Below are positions 46,953 through 56,668 of a stretch of DNA of 64,000 nt, piece after piece. The first letter of the stretch is position 1, and each line of letters begins with the position of its first letter. The DNA is from Bacteroidota bacterium. Its GTDB lineage: Bacteria > Bacteroidota > Bacteroidia > Cytophagales > Cyclobacteriaceae. Location of the stretch: assembly GCA_022567155.1 (NCBI GenBank), contig JADFHN010000005.1, positions 1 to 64,000 of the forward strand, in the 5' to 3' direction. A program made the position numbers and the translations under genes. Under the pieces are notes generated by a model. The model saw nothing but the letters and a program-made list of their open reading frames with translations, was not told the DNA's origin and searched no databases.

Positions 46953-47575
46953 TAGGTTTGCAGAATCTTGTTTTAGGTTTTTTCTTTAGTTTTATTGGGT
47001 CAATACCACCAGGCACCATTAATCTTAGTGTAATCCAATTGGGGTTACGAAAGAATGTTGCTGCTGCATTCAGGATGGGAATTGCCGCTGCCCTTGTGGA
47101 ATTTGTATATGCTGCAATTGCTATAAAATTTCAGATTTACATTTCATCAAATCCGACTATTAAAAACAACTTTATACTAATATCAGCAGCGGTACTAATA
47201 CTACTCGGCCTGATGAACCTGGTTTCAGTTAAAATGAAGAAAACAGGTAGAAAAAATAAACTGGCGGCCATTTCAGCAAGCGGTTTCCGCAAAGGAGTTT
47301 TGATAAGCATGGCCAATCCTCTTGCTATGCCTTTCTGGATCGGAGTGACTGCCTACCTCCAGAGCAACGCCTGGATAGACTTCAGCAACACGCCCATATG
47401 GTCGTATGTGTGCGGGATTTCATTTGGAACGCTTGCCGTTTTGAGTCTGTTGTCCATAATAGCCTTTAAAACAGGCAGATTCATTGAGCCTGATAACAAA
47501 CTGATTAAAATAATTCCCGGTATTGTACTCCTGTCATTAGGCCTCTATTCGATGATGAATTTATACGTTTTTTAG
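46949..47575 (+). CDS. LysE-family amino-acid exporter
   Basis: A 208-residue protein with about six membrane helices and the LysE/RhtB N-terminal signature (FFFSFIGSIPPGTINLSVIQ, and GLRKNVAAAFRMGIAAALVE). It exports amino acids or small amino compounds by proton exchange. It is translationally coupled to the upstream ATP-grasp ligase. Confidence 0.85.
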   Translation: MIGLQNLVLGFFFSFIGSIPPGTINLSVIQLGLRKNVAAAFRMGIAAALVEFVYAAIAIKFQIYISSNPTIKNNFILISAAVLILLGLMNLVSVKMKKTGRKNKLAAISASGFRKGVLISMANPLAMPFWIGVTAYLQSNAWIDFSNTPIWSYVCGISFGTLAVLSLLSIIAFKTGRFIEPDNKLIKIIPGIVLLSLGLYSMMNLYVF

Positions 47576-47700
47576 TAGAAACAGGCCTGTTAAATCCAGA
47601 TTGATAGTTGCAAGTAAATTCCAAACACTGAGCTCGCCTTGTGTGAAGATCTAATCTGCGTATATATCCGAATACACAGCACTGAAATGTTGTGACAATC

Positions 47701-47723
47701 CCTGAAATTGAATCAGGTTTTTT
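47701..47723 (+). terminator. Terminator after the LysE gene
   Basis: A short hairpin CCTGA-AATTGAA-TCAGG is followed by six T's on the plus strand, 125 bases after the LysE stop. Its 3' edge touches the stop codon of the convergent DUF4105 gene. Confidence 0.6.
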
Positions 47724-48942
47724 ATTTATTGTACGCACTGCCCCACCCGATCCAGGCTGCCCGCAATGTAATCATCATTATAACAGGTATAAGTGAAAAA
47801 TGTAGCATTTGCGGCTGCCATTTCCAACTTATCAAAAGCAGGACCATTACCATGACCGTGGTCCTGAAATAATATTTAATGAATGGATGTTTAATTTCCC
47901 TCAGAATTAAAAAGGCCATAACAATATGAGGGGGGAATGCCCACAAGATATTGAGATTTCGGGCCGCCGCAGCATGATTAGTGGCAAACCACAATAATGT
48001 GAGAAAGATGCCCAGAAATCCTGTGAAAAAGAAAAGTCCGAAATCAATATATTTACCTTTTTTTTGTTTATTCCGGTTCACCCACGTAATAGCAATCCCG
48101 GTCACCAGCAGCAAAGTAAACACCAGCAGCGGAGTAATAATTGTTTTAGATTGCGTAGGTGTACTTTTAAACTCGACGTTGATTGCTTTCACAACTGGTA
48201 TTTCAGAGCCATCAGGCCTGGTTAGCCAGGCATGTTTAAAACCGGATTCGATATAATCAGGTATATACATGTATTCATACGGTGAGAGGGGTTTATCCAT
48301 GGGCATTCCCAGGCAAAAATCAATTCCCAGGTCGCCCCAGTGAAACTTACCAAGCAGGTAATGATCGGTAAGCTCCCGCACGGTTTCCTGCGTGAAGATA
48401 TAACTGCCGTCGAACCGTATGGAATCTTCAAAAACATCAACAAACACATCTCTGATACGTGTAGCACAATTGTCGTAGAAATAATCATAATTGTAACTGG
48501 CATTCTCCGGACGTGCATTTTGTTCTAAATAATTAAAAACCCGCTGCCGTTGTCCGGGATCAAGATCGAGCACTTGTTCGTGGATAAACCGGTTGTAGTA
48601 TATATAGAAACGCTTCAGTTGGCTGTAATCATAAACCGATAATTTATACAGCAAATCACCTCGTGCAAAATTGAGATAAAAGTTGGGCTGATCAAAGTCG
48701 AACGTACCGTAGTTATAGGCAAGGTCAATTTCATTTACCGGATCGTACACACGAATAGCATTATGTCCGAAGGCGGCATACAATTCTCGTAGATCCGGTC
48801 CCATAGTGATCACACTTATCTGCGAACGATCAGAAAGCCTGATATTTGGGGTTTCCTGTCCGTATACAGCTGCATGAATAAATACCAGGTAAAGACTGAA
48901 TGATGCCTTTTTCAAGCAATTTATAATGTATGAATGCCACAT
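47722..48942 (-). CDS. DUF4105 membrane protein
   Basis: The 406-residue protein starts at the ATG at 48942 with a signal sequence (about 1-28). A conserved DUF4105 extracytoplasmic domain follows (about 40-260; AAFGHNAIRVYDPVNEIDLA, and YNYDYFYDNCATRIRD with a possible catalytic His/Cys pair). Then come five membrane helices near the C terminus (about 275-400). The arrangement of histidine, cysteine and aspartate recalls NlpC/P60-like hydrolases, but that is inference. The divergent radical SAM gene starts 67 bp away. Confidence 0.72.
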   Translation of the reverse strand: MWHSYIINCLKKASFSLYLVFIHAAVYGQETPNIRLSDRSQISVITMGPDLRELYAAFGHNAIRVYDPVNEIDLAYNYGTFDFDQPNFYLNFARGDLLYKLSVYDYSQLKRFYIYYNRFIHEQVLDLDPGQRQRVFNYLEQNARPENASYNYDYFYDNCATRIRDVFVDVFEDSIRFDGSYIFTQETVRELTDHYLLGKFHWGDLGIDFCLGMPMDKPLSPYEYMYIPDYIESGFKHAWLTRPDGSEIPVVKAINVEFKSTPTQSKTIITPLLVFTLLLVTGIAITWVNRNKQKKGKYIDFGLFFFTGFLGIFLTLLWFATNHAAAARNLNILWAFPPHIVMAFLILREIKHPFIKYYFRTTVMVMVLLLISWKWQPQMLHFSLIPVIMMITLRAAWIGWGSAYNK

Positions 48943-49009
48943 GCGATTTTTTACATCCGCCAATTTAAAAAAATTAGACGTAGATTTAACTAATAAACCC
49001 GCAGTAGTT

Positions 49010-50035
49010 ATGAAACCCATGCTGAACGATACATTGAATTTGCTATCAAAACTTTCGAAAAGGAAGCTTAAAAACGCTACACGGGTACTGTCAAGTTATT
49101 ATCAGTCACGTTATACAGGCAAAGCTTTGCTCCGTGGTATGCCTTTAAGTCTTTCCATAGAGCCTACTACTTCCTGTAACTTACGCTGTCCGCAATGCCC
49201 AAGCGGGTTACGATCGTTTACACGTCCGACGGGTATGTTGTCTCAGGACTTGTTTGAAAATATTCTGAATGAGTTATCGCCTGACCTGATTTACCTGATT
49301 TTGTATTTCCAGGGCGAACCGTATCTGAATCCACATTTTTTTGATTTTATACGTTATGCTGCTAACCGTAAAATCTATACGGCTACATCTACTAATGCGC
49401 ACTATCTTGACAATGATAGCGCACGTAATACAGTGGAGTCAGGTCTTGACCGACTCATCATTTCCATAGACGGATCAACGCAGGAAACGTATGAAAAATA
49501 CCGGATTGGTGGATCGATTGACAAGGTATGGAGTGGACTTGAAAATATTGTGAACTGGAAAAAAAAGCTGCAATCCCACACGCCGCATGTGATCCTGCAA
49601 TTTCTTGTACTGGGCCATAATCAACACCAGATTGACGATATTAAACAAATGGGTCATCGCAGCGGAGCCGACGAAGTGGTTTTGAAAACCGCTCAGATAT
49701 ATGATTATGAGAATGGTTCCCGGTTAATTCCGGATATCGGTAAATACGCAAGATATAAACAGAATGGAGACGACGGGAAATGGTATATTAAAAACAAGTT
49801 GCTTAATCATTGCTGGAAAATGTGGCATAGTAGCGTGATAACCTGGGATGGCCGTGTTTTACCCTGTTGTTTCGATAAAGATGCCAGTCACCAAATGGGG
49901 AATTTATCCGAGCGTACTTTTAGAGATATCTGGCAGGGTGAAAGTTATCAGAATTTCAGGAAATCACTGCTGAAGTCGCGAAAAACAATTGATATTTGCC
50001 AGAATTGTACGGAAGGCACAAAGATAGAGATGTAA
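49010..50035 (+). CDS. SPASM-domain radical SAM protein
   Basis: The start at 49010 gives 341 residues. Radical SAM motif Cys56-x3-Cys60-x2-Cys63 (CNLRCPQC) is present. A C-terminal SPASM-type region has CWKMW, LPCCFDKDASHQMGN and DICQNC. The family includes enzymes of peptide or cofactor modification. No candidate precursor peptide is seen nearby. The longer frame (from 48926) would overlap the divergent DUF4105 start. Confidence 0.85.
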   Translation: MKPMLNDTLNLLSKLSKRKLKNATRVLSSYYQSRYTGKALLRGMPLSLSIEPTTSCNLRCPQCPSGLRSFTRPTGMLSQDLFENILNELSPDLIYLILYFQGEPYLNPHFFDFIRYAANRKIYTATSTNAHYLDNDSARNTVESGLDRLIISIDGSTQETYEKYRIGGSIDKVWSGLENIVNWKKKLQSHTPHVILQFLVLGHNQHQIDDIKQMGHRSGADEVVLKTAQIYDYENGSRLIPDIGKYARYKQNGDDGKWYIKNKLLNHCWKMWHSSVITWDGRVLPCCFDKDASHQMGNLSERTFRDIWQGESYQNFRKSLLKSRKTIDICQNCTEGTKIEM

Positions 50036-50086
50036 ATGTTAACCTATAGTATGTACCCCGTACGCATGGTACATTTTGGGCGAACT

Positions 50087-50881
50087 CTATTTCCAGTGTT
50101 TTTGAATTACGTGTATCATTTCATTATGAACACCGCAGGCGGCCGCTATTTCCTTACCGAAAATATAGTTATTTCCATCTGAAAAGTCGGTCACTTTGCC
50201 GCCTGCCTGCTGCACAATAAATGCTCCTGCCGCCACATCCCAGGCATTCAGGTTGTATTCGAAAAACCCTTCAAAACGACCGCATGCTACATACACCAGA
50301 TCCACGGCCGCGCTTCCCATACGCCGTAAACCATGTGTGGTTTCCATGAAACTGTTAAGCAACTGAAGGTATGCAGGCATTTTTTCAAAATTATAGCAGG
50401 AAAATCCTGTGGCAAGAAGTGCGCCGGATAGCCTGGTTTCAGCCGATACATGAATCGTGGCATCATTGCAGCAGGCAGGTTCACCGCTGATTGCGTAAAA
50501 ACATTCGTCTCTGTTTATTTCATATACTACACCCAGTACAATTTCATCGTGATGCATCAAACCTATGCTGACGGCAAACACAGGTAACCCGTGTGCAAAG
50601 TTGGTTGTCCCGTCCAGCGGATCAACGATCCAGGTGAACGTTTTGCCGGTTTTGGAAATAGTTCCTTCTTCCGTAACAAAACCGGCCTCCGGCAAAATCT
50701 TTTGCAATACACTTGTGATTTGTTTTTCAGCCTGCTTGTCAACGTATGAAACAAGATCGTTGAATCCTTTATATTCAATCATCTCTTTGCTAAAGCTCCG
50801 GCCTTCGGTTCGGATAAAGGCTCCCGTTTCCTTTGCAAGCCTCCTGACTTTGTTCATTATCAATTGTAAATCAATATCCAT
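50087..50881 (-). CDS. Inositol monophosphatase family protein
   Basis: The 264-residue enzyme has the lithium-sensitive phosphatase metal motifs: Glu71-Glu72 (VTEEGTISK), Asp87-Pro-Leu-Asp90-Gly-Thr (IVDPLDGTTNFAHG) and a C-terminal WDVAAGAFIVQQAGG. It could act on inositol phosphates or related sugar phosphates; SuhB-type function is possible. Confidence 0.9.
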   Translation of the reverse strand: MDIDLQLIMNKVRRLAKETGAFIRTEGRSFSKEMIEYKGFNDLVSYVDKQAEKQITSVLQKILPEAGFVTEEGTISKTGKTFTWIVDPLDGTTNFAHGLPVFAVSIGLMHHDEIVLGVVYEINRDECFYAISGEPACCNDATIHVSAETRLSGALLATGFSCYNFEKMPAYLQLLNSFMETTHGLRRMGSAAVDLVYVACGRFEGFFEYNLNAWDVAAGAFIVQQAGGKVTDFSDGNNYIFGKEIAAACGVHNEMIHVIQKHWK

Positions 50882-50964
50882 CAGTTTTTAATATTTTATG
50901 CTGTATTATAAATGATAAAATAAAAATTCAGACATCCATGATAACGGCGTACAAATAAAGTTTT

Positions 50965-51654
50965 CTATTGCTTTGCACCGGCAATCACAATTACAATTTC
51001 ACCTTTGACATCCTTTTCTGAATAATAAGAATTCAGCTCAGAAAGTGTTCCGTTTACGGTTTCTTCATGAATTTTTGTAAGCTCTCTTGATACCGATGCT
51101 TGTCTGTCGGGCCCAAGCATTTCCAGAAGCTGTGTGAGCACTTTTTGCAACCTGTGTGGCGACTCATACAGAATGATGGTACGCTTCTCCTTCAGAAAGT
51201 CCCCTATTCGCTTCAGCCTACCTTTTTTATGCGGAAGGAATCCTTCAAAAATAAAACGGTCCGTCGGCAATCCCGACTTAACCAACGCCGGAACAAAAGC
51301 AACCGGGCCTGGCAAACAGTCGATTTTGAGGTTATTCTTCAGGCATTCCCGGACTAATAAAAATCCCGGGTCAGATATTCCGGGTGTACCCGCATCACTT
51401 ATTAGTGCCATTACTACCCCATTCTTCAACTTTCTGATAATTGAACTCACCGCCTTGTGCTCATTGTGGCTATGAAAACGCTGCATGGGCACTGAAATCT
51501 CATAGTGTTTTAGCAGGATAGACGATTTGCGGGTATCTTCTGCCAGAATGACATCGGCCTGTTTAAGTATTTTTAAAGCACGCAACGTGATATCCTCAAG
51601 GTTTCCGATTGGGGTAGGTACCAGGTATAATGAAGCAGTCGAAATCTTAGCCAA
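50965..51654 (-). CDS. rsmI: 16S rRNA (cytidine1402-2'-O)-methyltransferase
   Basis: RsmI modifies C1402 in the decoding centre. The 229-residue protein has the tetrapyrrole-methylase fold: LYLVPTPIGNLEDITLRALK, ILAEDTRKSSILLKHY, ALISDAGTPGISDPGFLLVR, LPGPVAFVPALVKSG. Its ATG follows the pterin dehydratase gene's stop by 3 bp. Confidence 0.95.
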   Translation of the reverse strand: MAKISTASLYLVPTPIGNLEDITLRALKILKQADVILAEDTRKSSILLKHYEISVPMQRFHSHNEHKAVSSIIRKLKNGVVMALISDAGTPGISDPGFLLVRECLKNNLKIDCLPGPVAFVPALVKSGLPTDRFIFEGFLPHKKGRLKRIGDFLKEKRTIILYESPHRLQKVLTQLLEMLGPDRQASVSRELTKIHEETVNGTLSELNSYYSEKDVKGEIVIVIAGAKQ

Positions 51655-51657
51655 AAC

Positions 51658-51891
51658 TTATTTGAACAAATTGTCTATTTCGTGAGCCACCTTTCTGTCA
51701 AGATCGGTAACAACGTTGCCGGCATCGTGTGTCGAAAGGTTAATGCGTACTTTATTCCACACATTAGACCAGTCGGGATGGTGATTGAGTTTTTCGGCAA
51801 TCATGGCAACACGGGTCATAAATGCAAAGGCTTCCGAGAAGTCGTTAAAAACGAATTCTCTCGAAAGTGTGTCGTTTTCTTCTTTCCACAT
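51658..51891 (-). CDS. 4a-hydroxytetrahydrobiopterin dehydratase
   Basis: A small 77-residue pterin-4a-carbinolamine dehydratase with the active-site signature ([10 protein letters not shown], and LSTHDAG). It normally recycles the pterin cofactor of aromatic amino-acid hydroxylases; no hydroxylase is in the window. It is the middle gene of a three-gene operon with very short gaps. Confidence 0.92.
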   Translation of the reverse strand: MWKEENDTLSREFVFNDFSEAFAFMTRVAMIAEKLNHHPDWSNVWNKVRINLSTHDAGNVVTDLDRKVAHEIDNLFK

Positions 51892-51895
51892 ATTC

Positions 51896-52615
51896 TTACT
51901 TTTTTAATGCTTTCACAATATATTGAAATTGAAGACTTGTTGTATCAACTTCCGTGATTTTAAATCCGGCCTGTATGATCTCTTTCAAAGCTGTATTTCT
52001 TAATATTTTCAGCGATTCAGGAGGACCTACAGACATTTCTCCGGCCTTGAAATCAACCAGTAAAAGGATGCCCCCTTCTTTAAGCCCATTATAAATTTTT
52101 TTTAGGTAGCCGACTCTGCCAATGATAAAATGATACGTGTTGACCATTAAAGCGATGTCCGCTTCACCGGGGCTTAAAAGCGGATCGTCTGGTTTGCATA
52201 ACCTGGTTTCAATTTTTTGAGCAATTTCAGAATTTCCCAGTTCAAACTTTCTGTCTTCTATGTATTCAAGAAATTTATTTTCAACATCAACTGCAATCAC
52301 TTTGCCTGCCCCGGGAGCAATCTTAAACGTAAAATAACCTGTTCCCACGCCTATATCCGCTACGGTTTTTCCTTTAAAATCCCCGAGTTTATCAATTACG
52401 AGATCGGGATTTTGCCAGTATTCTCTTGTCGGATCTTCATATTTACGAAGCAGTAAGCTGAAATCTTCGTTGAAGTATTCCTCTTTTAATGAATCAGCAG
52501 ATAAAGGTAGCTGGTTGCCTGTATTCAGGGCGCTTTCACTTTTTTTTTGACTACAAGAAAATGACAATATCAGGCAGGCAGCAAATAAACAGATGGTGGA
52601 ACGATTAAAGTTCAT
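51896..52615 (-). CDS. Lipoprotein with SAM-dependent methyltransferase domain
   Basis: The start at 52615 gives 239 residues. The N terminus is a lipoprotein signal ([20 protein letters not shown], then CSQKK). A class I methyltransferase follows, with the SAM-binding loop [17 protein letters not shown] and acidic loop [10 protein letters not shown]. The combination is odd, since SAM is cytoplasmic while the signal predicts export. It begins the operon with the pterin dehydratase and rsmI. Confidence 0.78.
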   Translation of the reverse strand: MNFNRSTICLFAACLILSFSCSQKKSESALNTGNQLPLSADSLKEEYFNEDFSLLLRKYEDPTREYWQNPDLVIDKLGDFKGKTVADIGVGTGYFTFKIAPGAGKVIAVDVENKFLEYIEDRKFELGNSEIAQKIETRLCKPDDPLLSPGEADIALMVNTYHFIIGRVGYLKKIYNGLKEGGILLLVDFKAGEMSVGPPESLKILRNTALKEIIQAGFKITEVDTTSLQFQYIVKALKK

Positions 52616-52801
52616 TAAAATAAACATAGGGGTATCTTCCGAAGGAAAAAATATGATTTGTAAAAATAAGAATTGATTGTTAAAGATATTGAGTATGCAA
52701 AAATTCCTGCTGTTATTTCCTGCCTGTGGCGTCCTCCCAATACTATATATCAGGGTACATTTTATTGATCTGCCTTAAATAAATTACTTCAAGCCAAGGA
52801 G

Positions 52802-53065
52802 TTATAAAGCAATCAAGCCTTCAATTGTGTGGGCTTTTTTATAGATCACAATAACCTGGTTAGAAGTACCGATCATTATTTCTGCGGTAAGACTAATATA
52901 TTTGCCCGTTTTTGAGGATTTCAATTTAACTTCATTCTTTGGAAAAAGGTTTGTAATTTCTTCTTCCTTATCTGACGAAACGATAAACTTAAACATGTAT
53001 AATGCCGGCCACGAATAACTGCGTTCAAGTTTTTCCCTGAATTCAGTATAATCATTTGCGTGCAT
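52802..53065 (-). CDS. DUF493 (YbeD-like) protein
   Basis: An 87-residue protein with the DUF493 alpha/beta fold (YSWPALYMFKFIVSSDKEEE; KYISLTAEIMIGTSNQVIVI). The family is small, cytoplasmic and ACT-like; its function is unknown. Confidence 0.8.
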   Translation of the reverse strand: MHANDYTEFREKLERSYSWPALYMFKFIVSSDKEEEITNLFPKNEVKLKSSKTGKYISLTAEIMIGTSNQVIVIYKKAHTIEGLIAL

Positions 53066-53130
53066 AGGAAATGAAGAATAAATTCATGCTCATGCGGGAG
53101 GCCACATCCCGAAGTTATACATATACAAAA

Positions 53131-55245
53131 TTAATAAAATCTGTATCGTTCATCTTTTATATTTGCAGCATCCTTGATCGCTTCGGAAGTATAATACGAG
53201 GTTCTGCCACTCCTGCTGCTGAGTATCTGATCTTTGTAGGCTGAATAATCTGCAATTTCTGATGCTTGGTTGATGGCGCTTACTTCGATTACCATCACAC
53301 CTGATTGTGTTTTTATAGGGCTTGATACCTGGCCAGCTTCCATTGCGAATACCACACCCACCGCTTCAGGAGCATTCCCCACACCGGTAATTGTATTTAA
53401 ATTGGCTTTCAGCCCGGTCATTTCATTCACATTGGCCCCTTCGCCGAATGATTCAGCTATTTCTTCAATGGAACCGCTTAATTCAATAAGTTTTGAAATG
53501 ATATACTCCGCTTTTTTCTCGTTTATCACTTTTCGCTCAATCTGAAAACGGATATTCTCAAGTTTGGAAGTACCTTCCTTGATTTCACCGGTCATAACTG
53601 CCACAATATACTGGTCATCGAGGTCAAATACATCAGAAACTTCTCCTTTGCTTGCATCGTTAGACAACCATCTTACAATTTGTCTCGCACTGCCAATACC
53701 CGAAATATCTGACTGATCCACACGAATATTGGAAGATTCTCTGATTTGTAATGAATCAGCTTCAGCACTTTTTTTGAATTCGTTATAACTTGTATTTGTG
53801 CCTGCAAAATAATCGGCTTTCCTGAATGCCTTATTTAGTGTTTCGTCGCTTGCGAAAACCGTTCTTTCGATAGTGGCAGCAATATATTGTTTGTTGGTTT
53901 TTACATGTGTGACCTCAATAACATGATAACCGAATTCGGTTTCAACCAGGTTTTTCAGTAATCCTGCTTTTGTAGCTGAAAAAACAGCATCCTGAAAAGG
54001 TTTGACCATATTTCCTGTTTCAAACCAACCCAAATCACCTCCCCGGCTTGCTGTGCCATCTGTGCCATAGCGGTTGGCCATTTCAGCAAAATCAGCGCCA
54101 TTTTTTATTTCGTTCAATACACGCTGTCCCTCGGCCTTTGCCTTATTTTTTGCCTCGGGAGTATCACTGTCCCACTTAAACAATATATGACTGGTCCTTG
54201 CACTGTTTAGCGTATCTTCAAATACTGACACTACTTTATAAATCTTATAGGAGCCGCTTTCCAGTACCGGACCGTACACTTTTCCTTCTGCAAGGTTGTC
54301 AATATTTTCCTGTAGCAGCGTGGGAAGCAGTTTTGGTGTATAAGTGCTGTAAAAGCTGAATCCATCAGTATTTATCTTTGCAAACACCGAGTCATCGGTT
54401 ACCTGCTCGAATTCGTCTTTCATATCCTCGATGTCATTTTCGAAAAATGTTGAATCCTCCGAAGAAGCAATCACAGGAAAATTTACATATTCGATGGTGC
54501 GTGAAGCTTTTACCTGGAAGTCGTCAGCATGTTCTTTTAGGTAGCGTTCAAGCTCTGCATCGCTTACTTCTACCAGTGAATCATTCACTGCTGTAAAGGG
54601 AACATATACATATTTAATGTCCGCAGAAGAAGCCTGTTGCATGTAGTATTTTTTTGCCTCTTCTTCCGTTACGTTGTTAGATTTACTCAGCAGGTTATCA
54701 TATTTGATTCTTAGCCGGGCAGGTCGCAGGTTGCTCTCGAAAGCATACCACTGCGACTGAAGCTGTACCGGTTGAGAGTTGAAGTTTGACAGAAATGCAG
54801 CCAGCATGTCACGGTCAAATACACCTGTTTGCGGATTGGCAAATATTGTCGCTGCGGTGATCTCCGAACTGATGTTTTTACCCTGTACAAGATCCACAAC
54901 TTCATCTTCCACAACATCAAGCCCTAACGCATCATATTCTATCTGAAAGGCACGGTCAACAATCAATAACTCCCAGGCCTGGTTCCTGATGGTACCCATC
55001 TCCCGATCGGTTGGGTTTCTTCCAAAATTGGCGACATAGTTGTTTATAAAAAGATCAACCTGCTGCTGATACTCAGTATAAGAAATGCTCTCGCCAGCAA
55101 TTTCTCCAACGTTGTTACTATTCCTGTTTAACATTATGGAGTTGGGTCCCAGCAAATCTGCCAGGATAAATGATAAAATGGCAAAGGCAACCAACCCGAC
55201 AATTACCTTCCCCATTTTATTCCTCAATGTATTGATCAATGCCAT
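53131..55245 (-). CDS. PpiD-like periplasmic peptidyl-prolyl isomerase
   Basis: A 704-residue folding factor with one membrane anchor (about 12-32), an N-terminal SurA_N-like chaperone region (EIAGESISYTEYQQQVDLFI) and a parvulin domain (about 350-450: ARTSHILFKWDSDTPEAKNK, and GGDLGWFETGNMVKPFQDA). A second degenerate C-terminal region follows. It helps outer-membrane proteins fold. It is the last gene of the LptC-containing envelope cluster on the minus strand. Confidence 0.9.
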   Translation of the reverse strand: MALINTLRNKMGKVIVGLVAFAILSFILADLLGPNSIMLNRNSNNVGEIAGESISYTEYQQQVDLFINNYVANFGRNPTDREMGTIRNQAWELLIVDRAFQIEYDALGLDVVEDEVVDLVQGKNISSEITAATIFANPQTGVFDRDMLAAFLSNFNSQPVQLQSQWYAFESNLRPARLRIKYDNLLSKSNNVTEEEAKKYYMQQASSADIKYVYVPFTAVNDSLVEVSDAELERYLKEHADDFQVKASRTIEYVNFPVIASSEDSTFFENDIEDMKDEFEQVTDDSVFAKINTDGFSFYSTYTPKLLPTLLQENIDNLAEGKVYGPVLESGSYKIYKVVSVFEDTLNSARTSHILFKWDSDTPEAKNKAKAEGQRVLNEIKNGADFAEMANRYGTDGTASRGGDLGWFETGNMVKPFQDAVFSATKAGLLKNLVETEFGYHVIEVTHVKTNKQYIAATIERTVFASDETLNKAFRKADYFAGTNTSYNEFKKSAEADSLQIRESSNIRVDQSDISGIGSARQIVRWLSNDASKGEVSDVFDLDDQYIVAVMTGEIKEGTSKLENIRFQIERKVINEKKAEYIISKLIELSGSIEEIAESFGEGANVNEMTGLKANLNTITGVGNAPEAVGVVFAMEAGQVSSPIKTQSGVMVIEVSAINQASEIADYSAYKDQILSSRSGRTSYYTSEAIKDAANIKDERYRFY

Positions 55246-55267
55246 ACCGGATAAAATTTAAAGACCG

Positions 55268-55299
55268 CAAAAATAGCCACTTAGTAAGGAAATATCAAA
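55268..55299 (-). promoter_or_regulatory. Bacteroidota-type promoter of the PpiD-like gene
   Basis: On the minus strand TTTG (55299-55296), a 20-base spacer, then TATTTTTG (55275-55268), which matches TAnnTTTG fully. Transcription would start some 15 bases before the ATG at 55245. This is the best promoter match in the window. Confidence 0.65.
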
Positions 55300-55398
55300 A
55301 TTTATTTTTTTAAGTATCTGATCGCAAAAAGCGATCGATTGCTAATTGCCAACTACCTGAAAATCATTATTAAAAATATATATGGCCACTCATTTGAC

Positions 55399-56661
55399 TT
55401 ATAACCTGATAAGTTTGATCGTATCGATCCGGATGTTCTGAACAGATTCGATATAAATTTCAAAACCGGGAAGTGTAATAACCTGGTTTTTCATCGGCAG
55501 ATCTTCCGTAATGGCGAGGATCATCCCCCCTAATGTTTCATAGTCGCCCTCGGGAAGATTCCAGTTATATTTTTCATTCAGGTAATCAATTTCCAGCCTT
55601 GCGCTAAACAAATACGCGTTATCGCCGATTTTCTGTTCCACCAGATTCTCTTCATCGTATTCATCCTGAATTTCCCCAAATATTTCTTCAATAAGATCTT
55701 CCATGGTCACAATACCGGAAGTACCGCCAAACTCATCTACTACCAACGCGAGGCTTTTGTGTTCTGTGATAAACTGGATCATTAGATCGTTAGCCTGCAT
55801 GGTTTCAGGTACGATTATAACAGGAGTCAGTATTTCCTTTATACTTTCAGGTTTTTTAAAAAGCTTTAGCGTATGACAGTAACCAATGATGTTGTCGATG
55901 GAATCTTCATATACAAGAATTTTTGAGTGGCCACTTTCAACAAAAGCCGCTTTAAGCTCCTCCATACTATCTTCGATATCCACGGCCACCAGCTCAGTCC
56001 GGGGTATCATGCATTCCCGAATTTTCACGGTCTTAAATTCCAGTGCATTATCAAGAATTTTTGTGTCAACTTCTATTTTCGGATTCGGGTTTTCTTTCTG
56101 AAAGATCTTAATAAAATTATTCAGGTCGGTAAGACCGTAAACAGGTTTGCTCTCCTCATAATCGAGGCCAAACAAACGGGTGATTAATAATTTTGACAAA
56201 CCTACAACTGCCATTACGAAAGGATATAAAAGGAAGTATATGATACGCATAGGTAATGCGATCACCCGCAGCATAACATTCGGGTTAATCATAAACAGGC
56301 TTTTGGGAATAAATTCAGCCGTGACCAATACAATAAATGTAGAAATGAGTGTTTGGATTACTAAAATCCCCCCTTCGTTAGAAATTGCAGGTGGTAACAG
56401 ACCGGCAATCCATGGTTCGAGCAGTTTGACCATGAATATGCCATATACCACTAATGATAATGTATTTCCAAGTAAGGTTGTACCGATAAACCTTGAGGGA
56501 TGTTCGAGAAAGCTTGTGAGTATTCTTCCGGTCAAAACTCCCTTTTTGCTCTGAAGCTCTATATGGAGTTTGTTGGCAGAGATAAAAGCGATTTCCGAGC
56601 CTGAAAACAAAGCCGAAAACAGTAATGAAATAACGATTATGGTTAAATATGCCGGGTCCAT
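55399..56661 (-). CDS. CNNM/CBS-domain protein (hemolysin-like, CorC family)
   Basis: The 420-residue protein has a CNNM transmembrane domain (about 1-190), a pair of CBS domains (about 210-335) and a CorC/HlyC C-terminal domain (YLFSARLEIDYLNEKYNWNL onward). Such proteins are linked to Mg2+/Co2+ efflux or regulation. It also resembles GldE of gliding bacteria, but the gld neighbours expected for that gene are absent, so I leave the symbol blank. Confidence 0.85.
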   Translation of the reverse strand: MDPAYLTIIVISLLFSALFSGSEIAFISANKLHIELQSKKGVLTGRILTSFLEHPSRFIGTTLLGNTLSLVVYGIFMVKLLEPWIAGLLPPAISNEGGILVIQTLISTFIVLVTAEFIPKSLFMINPNVMLRVIALPMRIIYFLLYPFVMAVVGLSKLLITRLFGLDYEESKPVYGLTDLNNFIKIFQKENPNPKIEVDTKILDNALEFKTVKIRECMIPRTELVAVDIEDSMEELKAAFVESGHSKILVYEDSIDNIIGYCHTLKLFKKPESIKEILTPVIIVPETMQANDLMIQFITEHKSLALVVDEFGGTSGIVTMEDLIEEIFGEIQDEYDEENLVEQKIGDNAYLFSARLEIDYLNEKYNWNLPEGDYETLGGMILAITEDLPMKNQVITLPGFEIYIESVQNIRIDTIKLIRL

Positions 56662-56668
56662 TGTTTTT

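Noticed and set aside
55399-56661. Naming the CNNM/CBS protein GldE
   Set aside because: It has the same domain order, but the gliding-gene neighbours expected for gldE are absent; family-level naming is safer.
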